A DNA stretch of 64,000 bases from Paenibacillus polymyxa (GTDB taxonomy: Bacteria > Bacillota > Bacilli > Paenibacillales > Paenibacillaceae), in the NCBI RefSeq assembly GCF_001719045.1, contig NZ_CP015423.1, forward strand, positions 1,116,001 through 1,180,000, read 5' to 3'. The notes under the pieces were generated by a model. That model did no database searches. It had not been told where the DNA came from and was given only the letters and a program-made list of their open reading frames with translations. A program made the position numbers and the translations under genes. Below, piece by piece: positions 31,661 to 40,381 of the stretch; position 1 is the first letter of the stretch, and each line of letters opens with the position of its first letter.

Positions 31661-31703
31661 ACGCCCCCTCCTTTCTAGTTGTTTAGCATCGTTATCGTTA
31701 TCA

Positions 31704-31937
31704 TTAGCCGCCGCTGACTGGGGGAATGAAGGCTGCAATGTCTCCATCCTGTAATACATCCGTAGACAACGCATACTCTTCGTTTATCGCAATTCGTACA
31801 GACTGGATTGGCATATCTGGATATTGATCTGTTATCCAATTGGATAAATCGCCTACCGTTTGGCCCGCCAAATCTGCCAATTCTTCTGTTTTTCCCGTCA
31901 CCTCACGGAGTCCCGCAAAGTAGTACAGCTTAATCAT
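31704..31937 (-). CDS. moaD: Molybdopterin synthase small subunit MoaD
   Basis: A 77-residue ubiquitin-like sulfur carrier: [16 protein letters not shown] at the start and the functional C-terminus PPVSGG, whose Gly is adenylated by MoeB and thiocarboxylated. Start ATG 31937 overlaps the moaE stop in an eight-base ATGATTAA, with GGGGGAG upstream, so translation is coupled. Works as a heterotetramer with MoaE. Confidence 0.93.
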   Translation of the reverse strand: MIKLYYFAGLREVTGKTEELADLAGQTVGDLSNWITDQYPDMPIQSVRIAINEEYALSTDVLQDGDIAAFIPPVSGG

Positions 31938-32373
31938 GACTGATCTCCCCCGGCTTTTTCTTTTGACCTCCGACCCACTGCGTTCCATCTTCCCAAATCT
32001 CTCGTTTCCAAATAGGAACTATTTCTTTAATTCGTTCGATCGCGTATTCATTTGCCTCATACGCATCCGAACGGTGAGGTGAAGAAACGGCAATGACAAC
32101 GGCGATATCACCGATTTGAAGCTCGCCAATGCGGTGCGCGATTGCCACTCGCGTCCCTTCCCATTTCTGTTCGATTTCGCGACCAATCTCTGTGAGTTTT
32201 TTTTGGGCCATGGGGACATAGGCCTCATAAGCAAGGTATAAGGTCCGTACGCCTTGAGTCCATTCTCGTACGTGCCCTGTAAAAATAGTCACCGCTCCTG
32301 CTTCCGGCCTTAGGACATAATCCGCATAAGCCTGCGGGATAATGGGCTCCGTTACGATTTCAAATACACTCAT
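31930..32373 (-). CDS. moaE: Molybdopterin synthase large subunit MoaE
   Basis: 147 residues. Family landmarks are GAVTIFTGHVREWTQG, SPHRSDAYEANEYAIERIKE and the catalytic Lys region PIWKREIWEDGTQWVG. It transfers two sulfurs from MoaD to precursor Z, making molybdopterin. ATG 32373 behind GGAAGGTGG is preferred to 32400, which falls in an intercistronic hairpin. Confidence 0.93.
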   Translation of the reverse strand: MSVFEIVTEPIIPQAYADYVLRPEAGAVTIFTGHVREWTQGVRTLYLAYEAYVPMAQKKLTEIGREIEQKWEGTRVAIAHRIGELQIGDIAVVIAVSSPHRSDAYEANEYAIERIKEIVPIWKREIWEDGTQWVGGQKKKPGEISHD

Positions 32374-32390
32374 CTTTTCCACCTTCCAGC

Positions 32391-32414
32391 CACCGGACAA
32401 GCCACTCTCCGGTG
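32391..32414 (-). other. Intercistronic stem-loop between moeB and moaE
   Basis: Arms CACCGGA/TCCGGTG around a ten-base loop, ending about 18 bases before the moaE start. No T-run follows, so it is not a terminator; mRNA stability or translation tuning is possible. Confidence 0.5.
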
Positions 32415-32458
32415 ACAGACTCTTTTAAATGTTTCTGCTTTTTGTATCTACATCTCAT

Positions 32459-33478
32459 TTAACCGAACAGCTGATGATATAGTTTTTGACCGTTGGCAAC
32501 ACTCCGTACACCGTGTATGAGAAGCCTTCCGTTTTTGAATAAAATCATTCGATGCTTAAAAGCATAAAATTCAACGAAATAAGGGGTTCTTTTTACACGA
32601 TCTGCTATAAGCCTGCCCATTTTCTCTGCATCATCGAGCGTGATCGGACGTTGTGGGTCTGGAAGAACCTGTACCACGTTCCGTCCGCACAGAGCCGCAT
32701 ACGCCGAGCGACGTGATGCTGTCAGTGCAGGAAACGTAGGATGCTCTCCACAGGTTGGACAATCTTGGTTACGGATGCGGGAAATCCCTATGTCCATCTG
32801 CGTATTCTCCCATAGATCAAAAAGATGAACCTTGCGGCGCATCTTATCACGCCTGCCGCTCAGCCACTTCATGGCTTCTGCACATTGGAGGGCAGCTGTC
32901 ACCTGGACTGCGGGTGAGATGATTCCAGCCGTATCGCAGGTCTGATTGATCGCAGGCAATGATGGCAGAAGGCAGCGTAAACAAGCAGACTCTCCCGGCA
33001 CGAATGGAAAAACAACGCCTGTGCTTCCAACACAGGCTCCGTAAATCCATGGAATTCCTGTCTTCAGTGCAGCATCGTTGATAAGTAGACGAGTTTCGAA
33101 ATTGTCCGTAGCATCCATTAGCAATATACTTTTGCTGGCAAGTTCTTGAACAAGCTCGGCATCCAAGTTATCGAGATATGTGTGCAAGCGCACGTCTTCT
33201 CGTATGGCTTTCAGCCTTTTTTCGGCTGCCATGACCTTGGGCTGCATTTCCGCAGCGTCCTGCTCCGTAAACAACTGCTGACGTTGCAGATTCGACACCT
33301 CTACATAATCCCGGTCAACAAGATGCAGCTCTCCAACGCCCGCTCTTACCAATGTTTCGGCAATGGCGGAACCCAGTGCCCCGCAACCGATAATGGTGAC
33401 GACAGCAGCGGATAGATTACGCTGCCCTTCGCCACCAATGGGTCTAAATAAGATCTGTCTGGAATAACGTTCATTCAT
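32459..33478 (-). CDS. moeB: MoaD/ThiS-activating adenylyltransferase (MoeB/ThiF)
   Basis: 339 residues. ATP-binding GCGALGSAIAETLVRAGVG, LVDRDYVEVSNLQRQ and DATDNFETR, with the zinc motif CLRCLLP...CPTCG. A C-terminal extension (about 255-339) is typical of Firmicute MoeB/ThiF proteins, ending near LLIHGVRSVANGQKLY. It adenylates the MoaD C-terminus. The start overlaps the narK stop in ATGAATGA. The position beside moaD and moaE makes MoeB more likely than ThiF. Confidence 0.9.
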   Translation of the reverse strand: MNERYSRQILFRPIGGEGQRNLSAAVVTIIGCGALGSAIAETLVRAGVGELHLVDRDYVEVSNLQRQQLFTEQDAAEMQPKVMAAEKRLKAIREDVRLHTYLDNLDAELVQELASKSILLMDATDNFETRLLINDAALKTGIPWIYGACVGSTGVVFPFVPGESACLRCLLPSLPAINQTCDTAGIISPAVQVTAALQCAEAMKWLSGRRDKMRRKVHLFDLWENTQMDIGISRIRNQDCPTCGEHPTFPALTASRRSAYAALCGRNVVQVLPDPQRPITLDDAEKMGRLIADRVKRTPYFVEFYAFKHRMILFKNGRLLIHGVRSVANGQKLYHQLFG

Positions 33479-34625
33479 TAGATTGTGTCCCTTGATAATA
33501 CAGCCATATGACGAGGATCAGGCTAGCCAGCGCCACTTGGGAGAGGAGCATGAATCCAATGGAATATTGGCCAGTAGCGGCATGAATCGTCGATAACAGG
33601 ATCGGAGGGAAAAAGCCACCGAGACCGCCCATCATGGATACAATTCCGTTAACTATACCTGCTTGTTTATTAAAATAAAATGGAACTAGCTTGAAAATGA
33701 CACCGTTCCCCACTCCAGCACTTACAGCGATCGCCAAGCAGCCTACTGTATACAGGGTAATCCCTGGTGAAAAAGCCAAAAGAATCGCAGCGACCGTATA
33801 AACTGTGAACGTGCCTACCAGCAGGAACAGGGGCTGAAACCGATCCGCCAGCCAGCCACCGATGGGACGGAAGAATGTGGCAATCGCAATAAAGCCTGCT
33901 GTACGCATCCCTGCATCCACTTTAGCCAGCTCAAAATTCGATACCAGGAAATTCGGCAAGTACACCGTGAACGCTACAAATGAGCCAAAAGTAATAAAAT
34001 AAAAGAGCGAGAAAAACCAAAGCTTTTCATTTTTGTAAACCCCTTTGATCTGTTCCATAATAGGCGTCTTTACTTTAGCTTCATGACGATCCCCTAAGAA
34101 GAAATTCAAAACGATAAAAACAAGCAGCAGAATGAGATACAGCTTCACTGTAAGGGCCCAGCCAATTTGTGTAGCCACAATAGGGGCCGAGAAGGTAGTG
34201 ACGGCTGTTCCCAAATTCCCTATACCATACATTCCATTTACAAACCCATGTTTTTCCTTTGGATAATACTTCGGTAGCGAAGTCACCCCAACCGAGAACA
34301 CAGCTCCTCCAATCCCAAGGAACAAGCCACCGATAATTAAATCCGTCATCGTAGAAGCTTCACTAATGTAGTAGACGGGAAACAAAAGCAAAATAAAGCT
34401 AACGAGAAAAACGATTCTTGCTCCAACGATGTTGGCATAATAACCAAGCGGAATGCGCAGAATCGATCCAAGCACGACCGGAATCGCCGTAACCATGGCC
34501 AATTTCCCGGGTGGAATAGCAATATCCTCCGTAATGAACGGCATAAGAGAAGAAATGATAACCCATACCATGAATCCAAGAATCAAGTTCAATGTTTGTA
34601 GCGGCAACTGCATTTTTCTAATCAT
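33471..34625 (-). CDS. narK: Nitrate/nitrite transporter NarK
   Basis: A 384-residue MFS protein with twelve helices. The nitrate-transporter signatures are GMYGIGNLGTAVTTFSAP in helix 5 and GGLGGFFPPILLS in helix 11. It exports nitrite and/or imports nitrate during nitrate respiration. ATG 34625 behind AAAGGTGAG. First gene of the narK-moeB-moaEDA operon, with two palindromic NreC-type boxes upstream. Confidence 0.93.
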   Translation of the reverse strand: MIRKMQLPLQTLNLILGFMVWVIISSLMPFITEDIAIPPGKLAMVTAIPVVLGSILRIPLGYYANIVGARIVFLVSFILLLFPVYYISEASTMTDLIIGGLFLGIGGAVFSVGVTSLPKYYPKEKHGFVNGMYGIGNLGTAVTTFSAPIVATQIGWALTVKLYLILLLVFIVLNFFLGDRHEAKVKTPIMEQIKGVYKNEKLWFFSLFYFITFGSFVAFTVYLPNFLVSNFELAKVDAGMRTAGFIAIATFFRPIGGWLADRFQPLFLLVGTFTVYTVAAILLAFSPGITLYTVGCLAIAVSAGVGNGVIFKLVPFYFNKQAGIVNGIVSMMGGLGGFFPPILLSTIHAATGQYSIGFMLLSQVALASLILVIWLYYQGTQSNE

Positions 34626-34682
34626 TTAACTCACCTTTTCAACGTTTTTTCTGTCGAATTATTGATTTGAATTTATGTCCCC

Positions 34683-34748
34683 ATTGTAGCCGCTAGTTGA
34701 TCTGTTCGAATATAGGGGACTCCCCTTTACCTGACAGGGGACTCCCTG
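34683..34748 (-). promoter_or_regulatory. narK promoter with twin NreC-type boxes
   Basis: -10 TACAAT at 34683-34688 (minus). Box 1 is TAGGG-GACT-CCCCT at 34713-34726, centred 34 bp from the -10 centre. Box 2 is CAGGG-GACT-CCCTG at 34735-34748, 22 bp further. Both match the TAGGG-N4-CCCTA palindrome known for staphylococcal NreC. No good -35 is present, as expected for an activated promoter. Confidence 0.75.
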
Positions 34749-34751
34749 AAA

Positions 34752-34783
34752 ATATAAAAAGCCGCTTCTATAAGAAGCGGCTT
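34752..34783 (-). terminator. Terminator of the narGHJI-nreABC operon
   Basis: On the minus strand perfect arms AAGCCGCTTC/GAAGCGGCTT around TTATA are followed by TTTATATTTT, right after the hemerythrin gene. Confidence 0.88.
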
Positions 34784-34790
34784 GGTCAAT

Positions 34791-35321
34791 TCAAGAGATA
34801 AGCGTATTTAATTTGTCACATAACTTGGTCAGATCATTCCGATTGATCTGTTGCTCTGCCATAGGAAAAAGTACGGTTTCTTCTTTTATAAAATGTACAG
34901 TCAGCACTTCAAAGGCCTCTCCCGCGTTCTTGGCTGCCTCTTGAATGTCATCAAGCGTGAGCAAACTCAAATCGCCCTCCGTCTGATGAAGAAAATGATC
35001 GATATAGCCCTCTATTTCACGGTGCTCCTCCTGTATACCGACGAGCGGCCCCTGCTCAAAACCAATGTAGGTTCCTAGCATAGAAAAGAAGTGTTCTTCT
35101 TCCTTTTCGGTATGTTTCTTGAGGGGTACCCTAAAGTCGATAATCTGCATTCTCAGTTTTTCCAGTTGCTTGCGGCCTTCTTCCAAATCTAGTATTCTGT
35201 GCTGCTCAAACCACAATACAATGGCATGCCATTCATCCATCAGATAGGTTAGATATCGATGCTCATTTTCAAGAATACGCATGGCAGGTTTGGAAAAGCG
35301 CAGTTTCTCATTTTCCAGCAC
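34791..35321 (-). CDS. Hemerythrin-domain protein in the nar-nre operon
   Basis: A 176-residue four-helix di-iron protein. Ligand His and Glu occur in ILENEHRYLTYLMDEWHA, KKHTEKEEEHFF, IQEEHREIEGYIDH and TVHFIKEETVLFPM. Likely roles are NO, oxygen or iron handling during nitrate/nitrite metabolism. The start is set at GTG 35321, eight bases after GGAGG; ATG 35336 lacks a site. It follows nreC by 22 bases and ends the operon. Confidence 0.78.
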   Translation of the reverse strand: MLENEKLRFSKPAMRILENEHRYLTYLMDEWHAIVLWFEQHRILDLEEGRKQLEKLRMQIIDFRVPLKKHTEKEEEHFFSMLGTYIGFEQGPLVGIQEEHREIEGYIDHFLHQTEGDLSLLTLDDIQEAAKNAGEAFEVLTVHFIKEETVLFPMAEQQINRNDLTKLCDKLNTLIS

Positions 35322-35343
35322 GCGGATTTCCTCCATTCATCGG

Positions 35344-35994
35344 CTAAAAATCCAGCATTTTTTTCTTTAATGCATATTGGACCAGTTCAGGCCGGCTTCT
35401 TAAATTCAATTTTTCCATGATCTTCGCTTTGTTCGCTTCCACCGTCTTGACAGAGATGAACAGCTTTTCCGCAACTTCCTTGTTACCGTAACCTTTTGCG
35501 ACCAGAGGCAGAATCTCCAGTTCCCGCTTGGACAGGATCTCATAAGGATCTTCTGATTGTGACGTCGTATCTTTTTTGATGAACTCACGAACGAGAGAAG
35601 TAGCCATTTTAGGATGGATATAAGTCCCACCCCCATGAATGGTTCGTATAGCAAGCAATAGCTCCTCATCTGGAGCATTTTTCAAAACATACCCTGAAGC
35701 ACCATTCTTTAAAATATGAAAAAGATATTCTTCATCATCATGCATGGTCAGAATCAGAATTTTAGTATCAGGGTGGTCTTCTTTAATCTTGCCTGTGGCG
35801 ATCAATCCACTCTCGCCTGGGGGCATGCTGAGGTCCATGATCAGAATATCTGGACGATATTTAGCTACCATTGTATACGCTTCAATGCCGTCTGCAGCCG
35901 TTCCAACAACCTCCATATCCGATTGGAAGTTCAAAATCATGGAAAATCCGCTCCGTACAATTGCATGGTCATCCGCTAACACAATTTTGATCAC
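35344..35994 (-). CDS. nreC: Response regulator NreC
   Basis: 216 residues. A receiver domain ([19 protein letters not shown], with the phospho-Asp in [15 protein letters not shown]) is joined to a LuxR/NarL helix-turn-helix ([20 protein letters not shown], then [16 protein letters not shown]). Phosphorylated NreC activates narG, narK and related promoters. Start GTG 35994 follows AGGAGGAG and lies four bases past the nreB stop. The same window carries palindromes fitting its known site. Confidence 0.9.
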   Translation of the reverse strand: MIKIVLADDHAIVRSGFSMILNFQSDMEVVGTAADGIEAYTMVAKYRPDILIMDLSMPPGESGLIATGKIKEDHPDTKILILTMHDDEEYLFHILKNGASGYVLKNAPDEELLLAIRTIHGGGTYIHPKMATSLVREFIKKDTTSQSEDPYEILSKRELEILPLVAKGYGNKEVAEKLFISVKTVEANKAKIMEKLNLRSRPELVQYALKKKMLDF

Positions 35995-35998
35995 GTCT

Positions 35999-37063
35999 TT
36001 ACTCCTCCTCATGTCCAATCGGAATTTTTAAAAATACTTTGGTTCCTTGACCAACATTTGAAAGAACGCCAAAACTTCCACCTACCAGTTCTGCTCTCTC
36101 CTGCATGCCATATAAACCAAGTCCCGTTCCAATAGGATTGCTCCCCTTTTCAAAGCCAACCCCATCGTCCTCTACAGTCAAACGAAGCGTATGATCGTGC
36201 TCAGACAAAGAAACTTTAACCATATCTACCTGGGCATACTTCAAGGCATTGAGAACAGCCTCCTGGCAGACACGGTAAATGACCGTTTCCTTTTCACTTC
36301 CATATCGCTTTTGGGGAAGATCCGACACAAATTCAACGACAAGACCAAAGCTTTGTTCAACCCTCTTAAAGTGGGAACGAAATGCTGCTTCAAGCCCAAA
36401 ATCATCAAGTGTGGCGGGGCGTAGTTCCACAGACAGGTTGCGGATATCATCCAGCAATCGCGTCATGGATGCTTCAGTCTGCTTCATGTTTTTGATAAGC
36501 TGTTCATCATTCGTCATGTATTTTAACACCCGCAGCTCAACAACCGCACTCATCAATTCCTGGGCGACGCTGTCGTGCAGTTCCCTGGAAAGCCGTTTAC
36601 GCTCATTTTCCTGCGCTTCAATGACATGCTTCATCATTTTGTTTTGATACAATTTTTCCTGCGTCTGAAATTGCGGAGTCAAGTCCCTCAACATCAACAC
36701 CCTTGTTCCATGTTCAGAATCAATGGTGTGAAAAGAAGCGGCATAGGGGATCATTCCGTTGCTCTTTGTTTCCAGATAAACCTGAAAAGAAGCGAAATCC
36801 TTGGATTCTGGCATATTGAAATAACAATCAAGGCAGGTACGGGGCTCCGTTTCGCTTGTATAGCCCCTGCATGTTCCACACAAAGCTTTTTCCTTCCCTT
36901 CATAGAGTTGAATGAGGACGTCATCGCTCACAATCTCCTCCGCTGCCGGGTTCATAGCTAGGGTGTTCCCTTGCCCATCAAAAAAGAAAATGGCTTCTGT
37001 ACTGTTCTCAAACAACTTCACCATTAGCGCATTCAAAGAGCCAGTCCCTACAGATAATGTCAA
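35999..37063 (-). CDS. nreB: Oxygen-sensing histidine kinase NreB
   Basis: A 354-residue soluble kinase. The N-terminal PAS has four Cys at 62, 65, 77 and 80 with spacing C-x2-C-x11-C-x2-C, as in staphylococcal NreB where they bind an oxygen-labile 4Fe-4S cluster. A HisKA_3 dimer helix follows with [15 protein letters not shown], then an ATPase domain with DDGVGFE and GTGLGLYGM. Active without oxygen, it phosphorylates NreC. The TTG start at 37063 directly follows the nreA stop codon. Confidence 0.9.
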   Translation of the reverse strand: MTLSVGTGSLNALMVKLFENSTEAIFFFDGQGNTLAMNPAAEEIVSDDVLIQLYEGKEKALCGTCRGYTSETEPRTCLDCYFNMPESKDFASFQVYLETKSNGMIPYAASFHTIDSEHGTRVLMLRDLTPQFQTQEKLYQNKMMKHVIEAQENERKRLSRELHDSVAQELMSAVVELRVLKYMTNDEQLIKNMKQTEASMTRLLDDIRNLSVELRPATLDDFGLEAAFRSHFKRVEQSFGLVVEFVSDLPQKRYGSEKETVIYRVCQEAVLNALKYAQVDMVKVSLSEHDHTLRLTVEDDGVGFEKGSNPIGTGLGLYGMQERAELVGGSFGVLSNVGQGTKVFLKIPIGHEEE

Positions 37064-37516
37064 TTACATCACTTCCTTCCCGTTCAACTCTCCAAATCCC
37101 CTATGCGCCAAAGCTTCCAAATCACGCATCATGGCTGCGGTCATCAGCAGTTCTTCCCGAAATCCACCAAGCAGTACGCCCGCGACGCGAGCATCATTCC
37201 ATAGGGGAACAGCCCCGAGACTCTTGAGCTTCTCGGATTGAACGATCGGGTAGTTAAACAGGTTGTCTGCCCCCACATATTGATGAACAGATGGAATGAA
37301 AACGGATTTCCCAGTTTTGAACACGACTCCTGCTATGCCCTTTCCGGATTGCAGTACAATTCGCTTAAAGCGATCATTTAAATTACCGGCTGCATTTTTC
37401 CATTTAATTACGTATTGATATTCGGCCGGTTCAACCAGAGCAAGCGCCATGAAATCATAACCGAAATGTTCGCGTATTCGCTCAAGCTCCCTTTGATAAT
37501 CCATCCTATTATTCAT
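37064..37516 (-). CDS. nreA: Nitrate-sensing GAF protein NreA
   Basis: A 150-residue single GAF domain: QYVIKWKNAAGNLNDRFKRI, VLQSGKGIAGVVFKTGKSVF and GVLLGGFREELL. NreA binds nitrate and, when empty, holds NreB in the inactive state; length and operon order (nreA-nreB-nreC) match the staphylococcal system. It follows narI by 45 bases, so sensor and enzyme share one transcript. Confidence 0.85.
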   Translation of the reverse strand: MNNRMDYQRELERIREHFGYDFMALALVEPAEYQYVIKWKNAAGNLNDRFKRIVLQSGKGIAGVVFKTGKSVFIPSVHQYVGADNLFNYPIVQSEKLKSLGAVPLWNDARVAGVLLGGFREELLMTAAMMRDLEALAHRGFGELNGKEVM

Positions 37517-37561
37517 CGCTCTCTCCTAATAGAATTAGGAAAGAAGGCAGAGCCCGCTTTC

Positions 37562-38248
37562 CTAATTCGATTTATGTCTTCTGTAAAGGATATAACTTCT
37601 GCGCACATAATTCAACGGAACACTCCACACATGTACAAGCCGGGTAAACGGCCAGAATGCAAAAATCGCAAAGGCCATAAGGATATGAAGCTTGAAGGAC
37701 ATCGGTACGTCTCTCATCAGTGTCGGGTCGACACGGAATATGAATAAACCGCGGAACCAGATTGAGATCGTCTCTCGATAATCGAATTCTGGCTGTACCG
37801 CATTCGTTACGAGAGTCGCAAACATCCCCATGCATACAATGGCCAAAAGCAATACGTTTACGATCAAATCAGACGCTGTACTTAAACGGCGCACATTGCG
37901 TATTGTAAAACGGCGAGAGGTGAGAATCAACATACCGAGGAACGTCATGGCTCCGAATATACCACCAATATAAACTGCCCCAATATGATACAGATGATCA
38001 TTTACACCCAGTGCATGCATCCAGGTTTTCGGTATGCCCAGACCGGACACATGCCCCATAATAACCGGGATGATACCCAGGTGGAACAAGAGGCTTCCGA
38101 TCATCAATTGTTTTTTTTCAATAAACTCACTTGATTTCGCTGTCCAATTGAACTGGTCGTTTCTGTAGCGGAAAATATGGCCTACAATAAAGACGACCAC
38201 GCACATATAAGGGAAAATGACCCATAAAAACTGCTCTAGCATCATCAT
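37562..38248 (-). CDS. narI: Respiratory nitrate reductase gamma subunit NarI
   Basis: A 228-residue membrane cytochrome b with five helices and haem-ligand His residues in FIVGHIF, FHLGIIPVIMGHVSG and FKLHILMAF. It takes electrons from menaquinol and passes them to NarH. The start is ATG 38248 behind AGGAGG and overlaps the narJ stop by four bases; the frame open to 38275 lies inside narJ. Confidence 0.93.
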   Translation of the reverse strand: MMMLEQFLWVIFPYMCVVVFIVGHIFRYRNDQFNWTAKSSEFIEKKQLMIGSLLFHLGIIPVIMGHVSGLGIPKTWMHALGVNDHLYHIGAVYIGGIFGAMTFLGMLILTSRRFTIRNVRRLSTASDLIVNVLLLAIVCMGMFATLVTNAVQPEFDYRETISIWFRGLFIFRVDPTLMRDVPMSFKLHILMAFAIFAFWPFTRLVHVWSVPLNYVRRSYILYRRHKSN

Positions 38249-38811
38249 TGCGCGGCCGCCTCCTGTTCTACGCAAGCTTTAAGCGTTTCGCGCAGTCCCT
38301 TCACCAGATGAAAATACGGGCTTTCCATTTTTTCCAGTGCTTTAAGCAAATGATATGTGCCGTCTTCCAGGATCGCGATTGGCATGCGGAAGTTTTCTGT
38401 CGTCTTCGGATCTTGCGCCCATTCGGCGGCATACAGAAATTCACACATGAGCGGAAGGTAATCTGGCAGCTCTCCATCTGGCATTTCAAGACCGTACATC
38501 TCATATAGCACCTTTAACTTGACCAACATTTGTCCCCGTTCTTTTGCATCTTCGAATTTAAAGTAAGTCATATATAGTGCACAATTCTTTTGAAAATCAA
38601 AGGTTTCCGTATACATTTCCTGAATCTCTTCCATACTGAACTCTTGCATAAGGGACCAGTAGGTGTTCGCATACGTATATGCCGGATGGTTCGGATCAAA
38701 CGATGCTTCCAGAAAAGCTGGATGAAAATCCAGCTTTTCCGGGTACATGAGTTGCTGAGCGAAAAACCCGAATGATGGCTTGCATTCATACAACTTCGCT
38801 ACATTAATCAC
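38245..38811 (-). CDS. narJ: Nitrate reductase assembly chaperone NarJ
   Basis: 188 residues of the TorD/NarJ type. It is helical, with PDYLPLMCEFLYAAEW as the family core. It binds the NarG twin-arginine-like N-terminus and assists molybdenum cofactor insertion. Start taken as GTG 38811, which overlaps the narH stop in GTGATTAA with GGGGG eight bases upstream; ATG 38841 would lie deep in narH. Confidence 0.88.
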   Translation of the reverse strand: MINVAKLYECKPSFGFFAQQLMYPEKLDFHPAFLEASFDPNHPAYTYANTYWSLMQEFSMEEIQEMYTETFDFQKNCALYMTYFKFEDAKERGQMLVKLKVLYEMYGLEMPDGELPDYLPLMCEFLYAAEWAQDPKTTENFRMPIAILEDGTYHLLKALEKMESPYFHLVKGLRETLKACVEQEAAAQ

Positions 38812-40381
38812 GCCAAATACCCCCGTAGAAGTTTTCTTCATACATTTCTTTGCCCGTTTTCAAAGGCTCTTCCATCCCCATCGAACTTGCCATACTACAG
38901 CCGTCACATCCAGAGCCAGAACCCATGTTTCCCATGGTATCGCCGTAACCAGCAGATCCTTGAGCCCGGTACGGATTCGAATATCCTTCTTTATGTGATG
39001 TCGGAATGACGAAACGATCCTCATACTTGGCAATCGCCAGAAGTCGATACATCTGCTCAGTCTGCCGCGGTGTCATGCCGATGCGCTCAAGACGGCTTTC
39101 ATCGAAAGGTTGTCCTGTGGATTGGGCACGCATATAGGAGCGCATCATAGCCATTCGCTGCAAGGATTCCTTCACAGTTTGCGTGTCGCCCGCTGTCAGC
39201 ATATTGGCAAGGTACTGAATAGGGGTGCGCATCTCTTCGATAGCCGGAAAGATCATATCGGGATTCTCAATTGAGTCTTTCCCTTCAAAGTAATTCATGA
39301 TCGGACTGAGTGGTGGCACATACCAGACCATAGGTAATGTGCGGTATTCCGGATGAAGCGGGAATGCCAGCTTGTGCTCAATAGCAAGCTTGTAGACCGG
39401 CGAGTTCTGCGCTGCTTCAATCCAGTCCTCCGAGATACCGTCTTTTCTCGCTTGAGCAATCACTGCCGGATCACTTGGATCCATGAACAGGTCGCATTGC
39501 GCTTTATAAAGCTCTTTCTCATCCTGCGTAGAAGCGGCCTCAAGCACTCGATCCGCGTCATACAGCATAACGCCGAGGTAGCGAATTCGTCCTGTACATG
39601 TCTCGGAGCAGACTGTCGGCAGACCAGCTTCCACACGTGGGAAACAGAAGGTACATTTTTCCGCTTTGTTCGTCTGCCAGTTAAAGTACACTTTTTTGTA
39701 TGGGCAGCCCGTCATGCAATACCGCCAGCCACGGCAGGCTTCCTGATCCACGAGCACGATTCCGTCCTCGTCCCGTTTGTACATGGCACCCGAAGGACAT
39801 GACGCGACACAGCTCGGATTTAAACAATGTTCGCAAAGCCGTGGGAGATAAACCATGAACGACTTCTCAAAGTTAAATTTAATTTCTTCTTCAATTTTTT
39901 GAATATTTGGATCAAGCGGACCCGTTACATGCGCACCCGCCAGATCATCTTCCCAGTTTGGACCCCACTCCAAATCCATTTTCTCACCGGTTACCGCAGA
40001 ATGTGCACGTGCCACAGGTGAATGCTTCTGTTCGCCAGCGTTGGTCAGTTGCTCGTAATTATAAGTCCAGGGCTCATAATAATCTTTCATTTCCGGCATG
40101 TCTGGATTGTAAAAAATCTTACCCAGTGCTATCTTGGACAGCTTGTTGCCTGACTTCAGTTCTAGTTTCCCTTTGCGGAGCTGCCAGCCCCCTTTATATA
40201 ATTCCTGATCTTCCCAGCGCTTCGGATAACCGATACCCGGTTTGGTTTCCACATTGTTAAACCACATATATTCCGCACCTTTGCGGTTCGTCCAGGTTGT
40301 TTTACATGTCACGCTGCACGTATGACAGCCAATACACTTATCCAGGTTCATGACCATGGCAATTTGAGCTTTAATCTTCAA
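38804..40381 (-). CDS. narH: Respiratory nitrate reductase beta subunit NarH
   Basis: A 525-residue iron-sulfur subunit with four Cys clusters: CIGCHTCSVTC, CEHCLNPSCVASC, CRGWRYCMTGC (the Trp marks the 3Fe-4S site) and CTFC...CSETC. It shuttles electrons from NarI haems to NarG. TTG 40381 follows GGAGG by nine bases and overlaps narG by 11. Its C-terminus ends in a Gly/Ser/Cys-rich stretch (SGSGCDGCSMASSMG) that I do not recall as a core NarH feature. Confidence 0.95.
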   Translation of the reverse strand: MKIKAQIAMVMNLDKCIGCHTCSVTCKTTWTNRKGAEYMWFNNVETKPGIGYPKRWEDQELYKGGWQLRKGKLELKSGNKLSKIALGKIFYNPDMPEMKDYYEPWTYNYEQLTNAGEQKHSPVARAHSAVTGEKMDLEWGPNWEDDLAGAHVTGPLDPNIQKIEEEIKFNFEKSFMVYLPRLCEHCLNPSCVASCPSGAMYKRDEDGIVLVDQEACRGWRYCMTGCPYKKVYFNWQTNKAEKCTFCFPRVEAGLPTVCSETCTGRIRYLGVMLYDADRVLEAASTQDEKELYKAQCDLFMDPSDPAVIAQARKDGISEDWIEAAQNSPVYKLAIEHKLAFPLHPEYRTLPMVWYVPPLSPIMNYFEGKDSIENPDMIFPAIEEMRTPIQYLANMLTAGDTQTVKESLQRMAMMRSYMRAQSTGQPFDESRLERIGMTPRQTEQMYRLLAIAKYEDRFVIPTSHKEGYSNPYRAQGSAGYGDTMGNMGSGSGCDGCSMASSMGMEEPLKTGKEMYEENFYGGIWRD

